From JAKEGN01 sp964465665 (GTDB lineage: Bacteria > Pseudomonadota > Gammaproteobacteria > Steroidobacterales > Woeseiaceae): DNA of 9,627 bases. Shown here piece after piece: positions 1-6,440 of the stretch (within the stretch, counting starts at the first letter, position 1; every line of letters starts with the position of its first letter). Location of the stretch: the NCBI GenBank assembly GCA_964465665.1, contig CAYXKM010000071.1, positions 1 through 9,627 of the forward strand, written 5' to 3'. Below the pieces are notes generated by a model. That model was not told the origin of the DNA and searched no databases. It was given only the letters and a program-made list of their open reading frames with translations. A program made the translations under genes and the position numbers.

Positions 1-2083
1 TAATCTCCCGATTACCGTCTGTTACTGCGACATCGACCAGTTTGTCGTCGTTACGCAGGTCGACGGCAATGATGCCGCTGGCCCGCGGGCGTGAGAACAG
101 GCTCAATGGCGTCTTCTTGACCGTACCGCCGCTGGTCGCCATGAAAATGAAACTGTCTTTGTCGAATTCGCGTATTGGCAGCACGGCATTGATGCGTTCA
201 CCGTCCTCAAGCGGCAGCAAATTGACTATCGGCTTGCCCCGCGAACCTCGACTTGCCTGTGGTACCTGGTAGACCTTGAGCCAGTACATCTTGCCGCGGC
301 TGGAGAAGCACAGAATGGTGTCGTGAGTGCTCGCCACGAACAATTTGTCGATGAAATCCTCGTCCTTGACCTTGGCCGCCGATCGCCCGCGCCCACCACG
401 TTTTTGGGCCTGGTAGTCGTCCACCGGTTGCGCTTTGGCGTAACCGCCGTGCGACAGGGTAACCACGACTTCCTCGTCGGAAATCAGGTCTTCGATCTGC
501 AGGTCGCTGTGGTCCTGCACGATCTCTGTCCGCCGTGCGTCACCGTAATTGTCGCGAATTTCGGCCAGTTCCTGACGTATGACGGCGAGCAGTTTTTCCG
601 GGTCCGCAAGAATATCAGAAAGTTCTTTTATATTCTCCAATATCTCTTTGTATTCATTGATTATTTTTTCCTGCTCGAGGCCGGTTAAACGATGCAGCCT
701 GAGATCAAGAATTGCCTGCGCCTGCGTTTCCGACAAACGGTACATGCCGTCGATCAGTCCGTAGCCTTCCTCGAGCGCATCCGGGCGAGTATCCGTTGCA
801 CCGGCTTTCTCCAGCATCGCCGTTACAGAACCGGGCGACCATTTACGGCTGACAAGTTGCTGCTTCGCGTCCGCGGGTGATGGAGAGGCCTTGATTAGCA
901 CAATGACTTCATCGATGTTGGCCAGCGCTACCGACTGACCTTCAAGGATATGCGCACGGTCCCTGGCTTTCCGCAGGTTGAAGATGGTACGGCGTGTAAC
1001 CACTTCGCGCCGGTGCGACAGGAATGCTTCCAGTACCTGCTTCAGGTTGAGTAGTTTGGGCTGCCCTTCGTGCAACGCCACCATGTTGATGCCGAACACA
1101 CTTTGCAGGGGCGTTTGCTTGTACAGGTTATTCAGGACAACGTCGCTGAGTTCCCCTCGCCGAAGCTCGATCACGATACGCATGCCGTCCTTGTCGGATT
1201 CGTCACGCAACTCGCTGATGCCGTCGATGCGCTTGTCGCGCACCAGCTCGGCAATTTTCTCTATCAGACGTGCCTTGTTGACCTGGTACGGCAGCTCGGT
1301 GACGATGATTGCTTCCTTGCCGCGCTTGTCGATAACCTCAAGCGAAGTGCGTGCTCGTATATAAACGCGTCCACGACCGGTCCTGTAAGCAGAGTAGATG
1401 CCCTGTGCGCCGTTGATGATGCCGGCAGTAGGAAAATCCGGGCCGGGGACATGTTCCATGAGTTGCGGCACATCGATGGCAGGATTGTCGACTAACGCGA
1501 GGCATGCACTGATAATTTCATTCAGGTTGTGCGGGGGTATGTTGGTCGCCATTCCCACCGCAATACCCGAAGAACCGTTGACCAGCAGGTTTGGCACGCG
1601 CGTCGGCATGACCGATGGCTCGCTCTCGGACCCATCGTAGTTCTCGACGAAATCCACGGTTTCCTTGTCGATGTCGGCGAGGATCTCGTGGGCGATTTTC
1701 GACATGCGAACTTCGGTATAGCGCATCGCAGCAGGAGCATCGCCATCGACAGATCCGAAGTTGCCCTGCCCGTCCACCAGCAGGTAGCGCATGGAAAACG
1801 GCTGTGCCATTCGCACGATAGTGTCGTAAACCGCGGAATCGCCGTGAGGGTGATACTTACCAATGACATCGCCGACCACGCGTGCGGACTTCTTGTAGGG
1901 CTTGTTGTAGTCGTTACCCAGCTCGCGCATGGCATGCAATACCCGCCGATGCACCGGTTTCAGGCCATCGCGGACATCCGGCAAAGCGCGGCCGACGATG
2001 ACACTCATCGCATAATCCAGGTAGGACTGCTGCATCTCCTGTTCGAGGCTTACAGACAGGATTTCCTGAGCAACTTCAGACAT
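1..2083 (-). CDS. gyrA: DNA gyrase subunit A, 3' end off the left edge
   Basis: This is the breakage-reunion subunit of DNA gyrase (GyrA2GyrB2), which introduces negative supercoils using ATP. The frame is open from an ATG at 2083-2081 to the left edge, about 694 codons against about 875 in E. coli, so roughly the last 180 residues (part of the beta-pinwheel) are missing. Seen directly: the N-terminal run SYLDYAMSVIVGRALPDVRD, KYHPHGDSAVYDT, the catalytic Arg121-Tyr122 pair (Tyr codon at 1720-1718), and a GyrA box QKRGGRG at residues 560-566 (bases 406-386), the E. coli position. The box separates it from ParC. The quinolone-determining residues are wild type (Ser83 at 1837-1835, Asp87 at 1825-1823). 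The frame matches at both ends, so I see no frameshift. The Shine-Dalgarno is weak (GAAAG). It is transcribed divergently from mtaD. Confidence 0.98.
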   Translation of the reverse strand, partial: MSEVAQEILSVSLEQEMQQSYLDYAMSVIVGRALPDVRDGLKPVHRRVLHAMRELGNDYNKPYKKSARVVGDVIGKYHPHGDSAVYDTIVRMAQPFSMRYLLVDGQGNFGSVDGDAPAAMRYTEVRMSKIAHEILADIDKETVDFVENYDGSESEPSVMPTRVPNLLVNGSSGIAVGMATNIPPHNLNEIISACLALVDNPAIDVPQLMEHVPGPDFPTAGIINGAQGIYSAYRTGRGRVYIRARTSLEVIDKRGKEAIIVTELPYQVNKARLIEKIAELVRDKRIDGISELRDESDKDGMRIVIELRRGELSDVVLNNLYKQTPLQSVFGINMVALHEGQPKLLNLKQVLEAFLSHRREVVTRRTIFNLRKARDRAHILEGQSVALANIDEVIVLIKASPSPADAKQQLVSRKWSPGSVTAMLEKAGATDTRPDALEEGYGLIDGMYRLSETQAQAILDLRLHRLTGLEQEKIINEYKEILENIKELSDILADPEKLLAVIRQELAEIRDNYGDARRTEIVQDHSDLQIEDLISDEEVVVTLSHGGYAKAQPVDDYQAQKRGGRGRSAAKVKDEDFIDKLFVASTHDTILCFSSRGKMYWLKVYQVPQASRGSRGKPIVNLLPLEDGERINAVLPIREFDKDSFIFMATSGGTVKKTPLSLFSRPRASGIIAVDLRNDDKLVDVAVTDGNREI

Positions 2084-2106
2084 ACACTTTCACACTGTCA
2101 GAGCGG

Positions 2107-2124
2107 TTCCGAAATGATTCGGAA
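2107..2124. repeat. Perfect 7-bp inverted repeat upstream of gyrA
   Basis: TTCCGAA and TTCGGAA are separated by ATGA, giving a perfect dyad of 7-bp arms and a 4-nt centre. It ends 23 nt upstream of the gyrA ATG, so it would lie in the gyrA leader if transcription starts upstream. It could be an RNA hairpin near the ribosome binding region or an operator. No known regulator site is recognised. Confidence 0.5.
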
Positions 2125-2254
2125 TCGCGGCCACTACAATCCGGTTGGAAATCGAGGTTCTATAGTGATTTCGCTGGGCTGAATTCGTGCACAAATCGGT
2201 GCCGAATCAGGCTGAGAATGGTACCACAGCGTGCCATGCGGAATCAGGTCCAGG

Positions 2255-2276
2255 GCGGCATTTTTCTTACTGCCGC
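2255..2276. repeat. 6-bp inverted repeat with T-rich loop
   Basis: GCGGCA (2255-2260) and TGCCGC (2271-2276) flank a 10-nt loop TTTTTCTTAC. On the plus strand it is followed by TTTGATTT. That looks faintly like a terminator, but no plus-strand gene precedes it. It lies about 30 bp upstream of the putative mtaD -10 box, so an operator role is possible. The function is unknown. Confidence 0.35.
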
Positions 2277-2281
2277 TTTGA

Positions 2282-2311
2282 TTTATCTGCTATACGGATC
2301 AAGGGTATACT
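2282..2311 (+). promoter_or_regulatory. Putative sigma70 promoter for the mtaD operon
   Basis: A TATACT hexamer at 2306-2311 matches the -10 consensus at five of six positions and is preceded by GGG. The best-spaced -35 is poor (TTTATC at 2282-2287, 18-bp spacer). A better hexamer, TTGATT at 2278-2283, is 22 bp away, which is too far. A transcript from here would begin near 2318, leaving a leader of about 50 nt before mtaD. Direct evidence is the -10 box and its position only. Confidence 0.35.
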
Positions 2312-2319
2312 GTGGCGGA

Positions 2320-2338
2320 CCCGGCCCTGATTGCCGGG
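2320..2338 (+). other. GC-only hairpin at the predicted mtaD mRNA 5' end
   Basis: CCCGGC (2320-2325) and GCCGGG (2333-2338) form a perfect six-pair, all-GC stem around the loop CCTGATT. It sits about 2 nt after the start site expected from the TATACT -10 box. By analogy with other 5'-terminal hairpins it might protect the mRNA from 5'-end-dependent decay. No terminator-like T tract follows. Confidence 0.35.
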
Positions 2339-2366
2339 CTTCCAAAACCCTCTGCAAGATTTGCGA

Positions 2367-3698
2367 ATGCAGCAATGCGATACCCTCTTTTTGCCCGGCT
2401 GGTGCATACCGGTTGAGCCTGACGGTCAGGTGCTGACCGATCATGCAGTAGTCGTGGACGACGGCCGCATCGTCGATGTTCTGCCCGCCGGAACCGCCAG
2501 ACAGAATTACAGGCCGGGCATCGTAGTTGACCGACCTGGCCATGTACTGATTCCGGGATTGATCAATGCGCATACTCACGCGGCGATGACCCTGTTTCGT
2601 GGTTTTGCGGATGACCTGCCGCTCGAGCGGTGGCTGCGGGAACGCATATGGCCGGTCGAGAAACGTTGGGTCAGTGCTGAAATGGTCCGCGACGGGACGC
2701 GACACGCTATTGCCGAGATGCTTCTGAGCGGCACAACCTGTTTCAGTGATCAATACTTTTTCCCGGAGATCGTGGCAGAGACTGCCGCCGGTATGCATGT
2801 CCGTGCCATGGTGGGCACGCCGGTCATCGATTTCCCGAACGCCTGGGCCGGAAGTGCATCCGATTGCATCGTCCGCGGAGCGGAGCTTGTACATGACCGT
2901 TACGCCGAGCACGCGCTGATTTCGAGCTGTTTCGCGCCTCATTCTGTCGATACGGTTTCCGATGCCGCATTTGCGGAACTTCGCGTCATGGCGGATCAAC
3001 TCGACGTCCGTGTACAGATTCACCTGCACGAATCCAGGGCCGAGATCGATGCATCCGTCGCCGCGACAGGCTTGCGACCGCTCGCGCGGTTGTCAGGTCT
3101 TGGACTTGTGAACTCATCGCTACTCGTCGTGCACGGCGTACATTTGCATGCCGACGAGATTTCACAGCTGTCTGCCGCTCGCGTTTCCGTGGCCCATTGC
3201 CCACGATCCAATCTCAAACTGGCAAGTGGCATCGCACCCGTCAGCCGTTACTTGTCCGGCGGAATAAACGTTGCGCTCGGCACCGATGGCGCTGCAAGCA
3301 ACAATGCGCTGGACCTGCTCGATGAAATGAAGACTGCGGCGTTGTTGGCCAAAGCAATCGATCAGGACGCTACCGCCGTACCCGCTGCGCGCGCGTTGCA
3401 CATGGCGACGATCGGCGGCGCAACTGCGCTTGGTCTGGCAGAGAGCACAGGATCCATTGAAAAAGGCAAATGGGCAGATCTGACCTGTGTCGACATGCAA
3501 CACTTTCGCAGCCTTCCGCTATACGATCCACTGTCGCAACTGGTTTATGCAAGCAGTTCACAGCAGGTCAGCGACGTCTGGGTCGCCGGCAGACACCTGG
3601 TGGAAAATCGCCAGCTGACGCAAGTCGATCGCTACGAACTGCTGGCCCGTACGGCGGAATGGCAACGACGCATTGCAGCGTCGTCCGGAGAGCAATGA
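2367..3698 (+). CDS. mtaD: 5-methylthioadenosine / S-adenosylhomocysteine deaminase (TRZ/ATZ family)
   Basis: A cytosolic metal-dependent deaminase of the amidohydrolase superfamily, predicted to convert methylthioadenosine to methylthioinosine and/or S-adenosylhomocysteine to S-inosylhomocysteine. It has 443 residues. Visible signature residues are the HxH motif in NAHTHAAM (His69, His71), QIHLHES (His219 as metal ligand, Glu222 as catalytic acid/base), VVHGVHL (His256), VAHCPRSNLKLASG (His277) and the metal Asp in LGTDGAASNN (Asp307). The spacing from His256 to Asp307 equals that of the characterised Thermotoga TM0936 pair (His228, Asp279). I chose ATG 2367 because it gives the usual short lead into the first beta strand; an in-frame TTG at 2331 would add 12 residues and lies within a leader hairpin. 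No strong Shine-Dalgarno is visible. It is the first gene of the operon. The mtnA gene that I recall beside it in Pseudomonas is absent here. The exact substrate preference cannot be read from sequence. Confidence 0.9.
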   Translation: MQQCDTLFLPGWCIPVEPDGQVLTDHAVVVDDGRIVDVLPAGTARQNYRPGIVVDRPGHVLIPGLINAHTHAAMTLFRGFADDLPLERWLRERIWPVEKRWVSAEMVRDGTRHAIAEMLLSGTTCFSDQYFFPEIVAETAAGMHVRAMVGTPVIDFPNAWAGSASDCIVRGAELVHDRYAEHALISSCFAPHSVDTVSDAAFAELRVMADQLDVRVQIHLHESRAEIDASVAATGLRPLARLSGLGLVNSSLLVVHGVHLHADEISQLSAARVSVAHCPRSNLKLASGIAPVSRYLSGGINVALGTDGAASNNALDLLDEMKTAALLAKAIDQDATAVPAARALHMATIGGATALGLAESTGSIEKGKWADLTCVDMQHFRSLPLYDPLSQLVYASSSQQVSDVWVAGRHLVENRQLTQVDRYELLARTAEWQRRIAASSGEQ

Positions 3699-3702
3699 TT
3701 TG
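3687..3702 (+). promoter_or_regulatory. Ribosome binding site that sets the ubiG TTG start
   Basis: GGAG at 3687-3690 lies inside the last mtaD codons, 9 nt before the in-frame TTG at 3700-3702. The nearby ATG at 3695 overlaps the mtaD stop as ATGA but is out of the ubiG frame and terminates after two codons (ATG ATT TGA). The Shine-Dalgarno therefore supports TTG as the ubiG start. Confidence 0.6.
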
Positions 3703-4407
3703 ATCGACAACGTTGACCAATCGGAAATCGCCAAGTTCGACGGCCTTGCCTCGCGCTGGTGGGATCCGTCCGGCGAATTTCGTCCCCTGCACGAAATCAA
3801 CCCGCTGCGACTGGACTACATTCGCCAGCGGGTCGAGCTGCGTGGCGCCAGGGTGCTCGATGTCGGCTGCGGCGGTGGAATCCTCACCGAATCACTGGCA
3901 GCAAAGGGTGCAGTCGTCACGGGAATCGACATGGCGGAAGGTCCACTGGCGGTTGCCCGCCTCCACCAGGCCGAATCCGGCGCCAAGGTTGCCTACCTGC
4001 GTGACACGGCGGAAAGTCATGCTGCCGATCACCCGGCGGCATACGACGTCGTGACTTGCCTGGAAATGCTGGAGCACGTTCCCTCACCGCCGTCCGTAGT
4101 TGTCGCCTGCGCTGCCCTCGTACGACCGGGCGGCGATGTCTTTTTCTCGACCATCAACCGCAATCCCAAAGCGTTCCTGTTCGCGATCGTTGGCGCCGAA
4201 TACCTGCTGCGGCTACTAGCGGCCGGAACTCACGAGTACGAGAAGTTCATCCGGCCCTCGGAACTCGAGGAATGGTCACGTCAGTCGGACCTCGACCTTT
4301 GCGGCAGCATGGGGTTGCACTACAACCCGTTGACTCGCGAGTACTCACTCGGCCGAAACGTGGACGTCAATTACCTGATGCACTTCCGGCGCCGCGACAC
4401 GCCATGA
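3700..4407 (+). CDS. ubiG: Bifunctional 3-demethylubiquinol / 2-polyprenyl-6-hydroxyphenol O-methyltransferase
   Basis: UbiG carries out both SAM-dependent O-methylations of ubiquinone biosynthesis, at the cytoplasmic face of the inner membrane. The protein has 235 residues; E. coli UbiG has 240 and aligns throughout. Seen: NVDQSEIAKFDGLASRWWDP near the N-terminus, SAM motif I VLDVGCGGG (52-60), the acidic residue in TGIDM (74-78), LEMLEHVP (121-128), whose Glu122, Glu125 and His126 correspond to the proposed metal site of E. coli UbiG, the NRN loop, and the family C-terminus LHYNP...VDVNYLMH. The hydrophobic run FLFAIVGAEYLLRLL (159-173) matches the membrane-associating insertion. The start is taken as TTG 3700 with GGAG 9 nt upstream; an upstream TTG at 3673 (244 residues) is possible but overlaps mtaD more and extends past the family N-terminus. 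The gene begins 1 nt after the mtaD stop. Its by-product, S-adenosylhomocysteine, is a likely substrate of MtaD. Confidence 0.95.
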   Translation: MIDNVDQSEIAKFDGLASRWWDPSGEFRPLHEINPLRLDYIRQRVELRGARVLDVGCGGGILTESLAAKGAVVTGIDMAEGPLAVARLHQAESGAKVAYLRDTAESHAADHPAAYDVVTCLEMLEHVPSPPSVVVACAALVRPGGDVFFSTINRNPKAFLFAIVGAEYLLRLLAAGTHEYEKFIRPSELEEWSRQSDLDLCGSMGLHYNPLTREYSLGRNVDVNYLMHFRRRDTP

Positions 4408-5099
4408 GCACGCGCAGGTCCTTGGCGGGCAAGACCCAGGGCGTGCTTTTTGATCTGGATGGCACTCTGGTAGACACGGCGCCGGACATGGTTGCTGTGC
4501 TGACAGATCTGCAGGAAGCGCACGGCCTTGCACGGCTTTCCTACGAGACCGGACGCGCGCACGTGTCCAACGGTGCCGTCGGCCTAATACGACTGGGCTT
4601 TCCGGAATTGCCGGATGAGGCGCTCCGAGCCCTGCACACCGAGTACCTGGATCGTTACGCGCAGGCTCTTTGTGTGCGCTCAACATTGTTTCCAGGGCTC
4701 GAGCGACTGCTCGACGATCTCGACCGCTTGCACTGCCCCTGGGGAGTGGTTACCAACAAGCCCCATCGACTGACCGTTCCGCTGATGGATGCATTGCGCC
4801 TGTCGGACCGCGCGTCGTGCATCATCAGTGGTGACACACTGCCGCAACGCAAACCGCACCCGGCACCATTGATCCTGGCGGCCCGGACCCTCGGAGTTGC
4901 CCCGGCTGCATCGGTGTATATCGGGGATGCCGCCCGCGATATCGAAGCCGGTCGCGCCGCCGGCATGGCAACCATTGCCGCGGCGTACGGTTACATCGTA
5001 CCGGGTGACGAGCCGGCCAGCTGGGGTGCCGATTCGGTAGTGTCCGACGTCGGCGAACTCACGCATCTGGTGCTGAAAGCGGTTAATCTGGGCACCTGA
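4404..5099 (+). CDS. mupP: N-acetylmuramic acid 6-phosphate phosphatase (HAD family)
   Basis: A HAD-superfamily phosphatase, 231 residues, cytosolic. In Pseudomonas the homologue next to ubiG, first annotated as phosphoglycolate phosphatase, is MupP. It dephosphorylates MurNAc-6-P so that AmgK and MurU can return MurNAc to UDP-MurNAc, which bypasses de novo, fosfomycin-sensitive synthesis. HAD motifs: FDLDGTLVD (nucleophile Asp17 and acid/base Asp19), VTNK (Thr117), Lys150 in QRKPHPAP, and IGDAARDIEAG (Asp175, Asp179). The end YGYIVP...WGAD is typical of this Gph/MupP group. The ATG overlaps the ubiG stop by 4 nt (ATGA), implying translational coupling; no separate Shine-Dalgarno is evident. 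The open frame continues upstream inside ubiG, but that part resembles nothing. The alternative is a true phosphoglycolate phosphatase (Gph); the ubiG linkage favours MupP. Confidence 0.85.
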   Translation: MSTRRSLAGKTQGVLFDLDGTLVDTAPDMVAVLTDLQEAHGLARLSYETGRAHVSNGAVGLIRLGFPELPDEALRALHTEYLDRYAQALCVRSTLFPGLERLLDDLDRLHCPWGVVTNKPHRLTVPLMDALRLSDRASCIISGDTLPQRKPHPAPLILAARTLGVAPAASVYIGDAARDIEAGRAAGMATIAAAYGYIVPGDEPASWGADSVVSDVGELTHLVLKAVNLGT

Positions 5100-6436
5100 T
5101 GCAATCCTTGCTGGACAACCCTGCCATTTGGCAACTTGCCGGACCGGCGCTGGCGGCGGGTCTGCTGCTTGGCATCCTGATCAGCTGGGTCAGCTTTCGG
5201 GGCCGGCAAAAGCGAAAACAACGGGAAATCGAGTTGCTGGAATTGCGTATCAAGACCCAGGATGCGCTGCAACTGGAACGGGACAGTGCATTCGAGGTCG
5301 CGAGCGGCCGCCTCGCCCGGGCCTTTTCCGATCTGGCCAATCAATCACTGAAAGCGAACAGCGAAAATTTTCTTCGACTCGCCGAACAAAACCTTGGCGC
5401 CCACCAGGAAAAAGCCAAAAGGGAACTAAGCGAGCGCGAACAGGCTGTCGAGAATCTGGTTAAGCCGATCCGGGAGGCGCTGCAACAGTCACACCGACAG
5501 ATCAGTGATCTCGAGAAAGCGCGGAGTGAAGCTTACGGAAGTATTCGCTCGCAACTGGAAACAATGCAGCTCGGACAGCAGTCCCTCGCGCAGGAAACCC
5601 AAAACCTGGTCAATGCGTTGCGACGACCCCAGGTCCGCGGACGCTGGGGCGAAATTACTCTGCGCCGGCTCGTCGAACTTGCCGGCATGGTGGAGCATTG
5701 CGATTTTCAGGAGCAGGTGCACACGAGCGCCGACGAAAAGACCATTCGCCCTGACATGATCGTGCGCATGCCGGACAACAGGGAACTGGTCGTCGACGTG
5801 AAAACCCCGCTCGAGGCTTACCTGGAAGCGGTCGAAGCCAAGGACGACGCACAACGGCAGCTGGGGCTAAAGCGGCATGCCCGAAATGTTCGCGAACACG
5901 TGCGAAGTCTCGCCAGCAAGACCTACTGGGAACAGTTTTCACAGAGCCCGGAATTCGTGATTCTTTTTATCCCCGGGGACCAGTTCCTGAGTGCCGCCCT
6001 CAATGAAGATCCGGACCTGATCGAATATGCTTTGTCGCGCCAGATCATCCTGGCGACCCCAACCAGTTTTGTGGCGTTGTTGAAGGCAGTCGCGTACGGA
6101 TGGCGACAGCTGGCGCTGGCCGATAACGCGGAAGAGATTCGCCGGCTCGCGGAGGATCTGTACGGTCGCCTCACGGCCTTCGTAGGCCACCTGAATCGGG
6201 TCGGAAAGCAACTGGCCAGCAGTGTCGAAAGCTATAACCGCGCGGTCGGTTCACTGGAGCGCAAGGTGTTGCCGGGGGCGCGGAAGTTCATCGAGCTGGG
6301 TATCCGGCCGAAAAAACCCCTGGAATCTCTCGATGCTCTGGAATCTCTGCCGCGCGAAATGAGCGACGATTCCGTCGACATCGACGAACCAGCAGCGACG
6401 AACCCGCCTGAGGGCTCCGACAAGACCCTGCAATAG
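5099..6436 (+). CDS. rmuC: DNA recombination protein RmuC
   Basis: The RmuC family (DUF195) limits recombination at inverted repeats in E. coli; the biochemical activity is not settled, but the fold is nuclease-like. This protein has 445 residues (E. coli about 475). In order: an N-terminal transmembrane helix (about 12-32) followed by the basic run RGRQKRKQR, a long charged helical segment with coiled-coil character (about 35-165), then the RmuC domain (about 170-405). That domain contains VRGRWGE (179-185), RPDMIV with Asp219, and VVDVKTPLEAY, whose Asp233-Val-Lys235 fits the D-x-K of a PD-(D/E)XK site. The last 40 residues are acidic and probably disordered. The ATG overlaps the mupP stop by 1 nt (TGATG), with no clear Shine-Dalgarno, so coupling to mupP is likely. 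The predicted topology is a membrane anchor with the domain in the cytoplasm. Confidence 0.95.
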   Translation: MQSLLDNPAIWQLAGPALAAGLLLGILISWVSFRGRQKRKQREIELLELRIKTQDALQLERDSAFEVASGRLARAFSDLANQSLKANSENFLRLAEQNLGAHQEKAKRELSEREQAVENLVKPIREALQQSHRQISDLEKARSEAYGSIRSQLETMQLGQQSLAQETQNLVNALRRPQVRGRWGEITLRRLVELAGMVEHCDFQEQVHTSADEKTIRPDMIVRMPDNRELVVDVKTPLEAYLEAVEAKDDAQRQLGLKRHARNVREHVRSLASKTYWEQFSQSPEFVILFIPGDQFLSAALNEDPDLIEYALSRQIILATPTSFVALLKAVAYGWRQLALADNAEEIRRLAEDLYGRLTAFVGHLNRVGKQLASSVESYNRAVGSLERKVLPGARKFIELGIRPKKPLESLDALESLPREMSDDSVDIDEPAATNPPEGSDKTLQ

Positions 6437-6440
6437 TGCA

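Larger units (their letters stand above)
2084..2366. other. Divergent gyrA-mtaD intergenic region
   Basis: This 283-bp non-coding stretch separates the gyrA start (leftward) from the mtaD start (rightward), so it should hold promoters for both. It contains three inverted repeats (2107-2124, 2255-2276, 2320-2338) and a good sigma70-like -10 box for mtaD at 2306-2311. For gyrA I see only a weak candidate, TATAGA on the minus strand at 2164-2159, without a good -35 box. I see no tRNA, riboswitch or convincing small protein here; the short open frames lack ribosome binding sites and any recognisable sequence. Confidence 0.7.

Noticed and set aside
1529..2182. 217-codon plus-strand open frame opposite gyrA
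   Set aside because: It is antisense to the highly conserved N-terminal part of gyrA, and its translation shows no recognisable domain. It is a frame shadow.
2255..2283. GCGGCA/TGCCGC stem followed by TTTGATTT as an intrinsic terminator
   Set aside because: No plus-strand gene lies upstream, the loop is long, and the trailing T run is interrupted. It is kept only as an inverted repeat.
2331..2366. TTG at 2331 as the mtaD start
   Set aside because: It lies within the leader hairpin, has no Shine-Dalgarno and adds 12 residues before the usual family start. ATG 2367 is simpler.
2218..2436. 72-codon plus-strand open frame in the intergenic region
   Set aside because: It runs through the putative promoter and into mtaD out of frame, has no ribosome binding site, and its sequence is not recognisable.
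2283..3029. 248-codon minus-strand open frame opposite mtaD
   Set aside because: mtaD on the plus strand has the full set of metal-ligand motifs. The antisense product has none and no ribosome binding site that I can see.
4056..4403. 116-codon in-frame upstream extension of mupP inside ubiG
   Set aside because: The HAD fold begins just after ATG 4404, which overlaps the ubiG stop. The upstream part is arginine/proline-rich shadow sequence, not an extra domain or a fusion.
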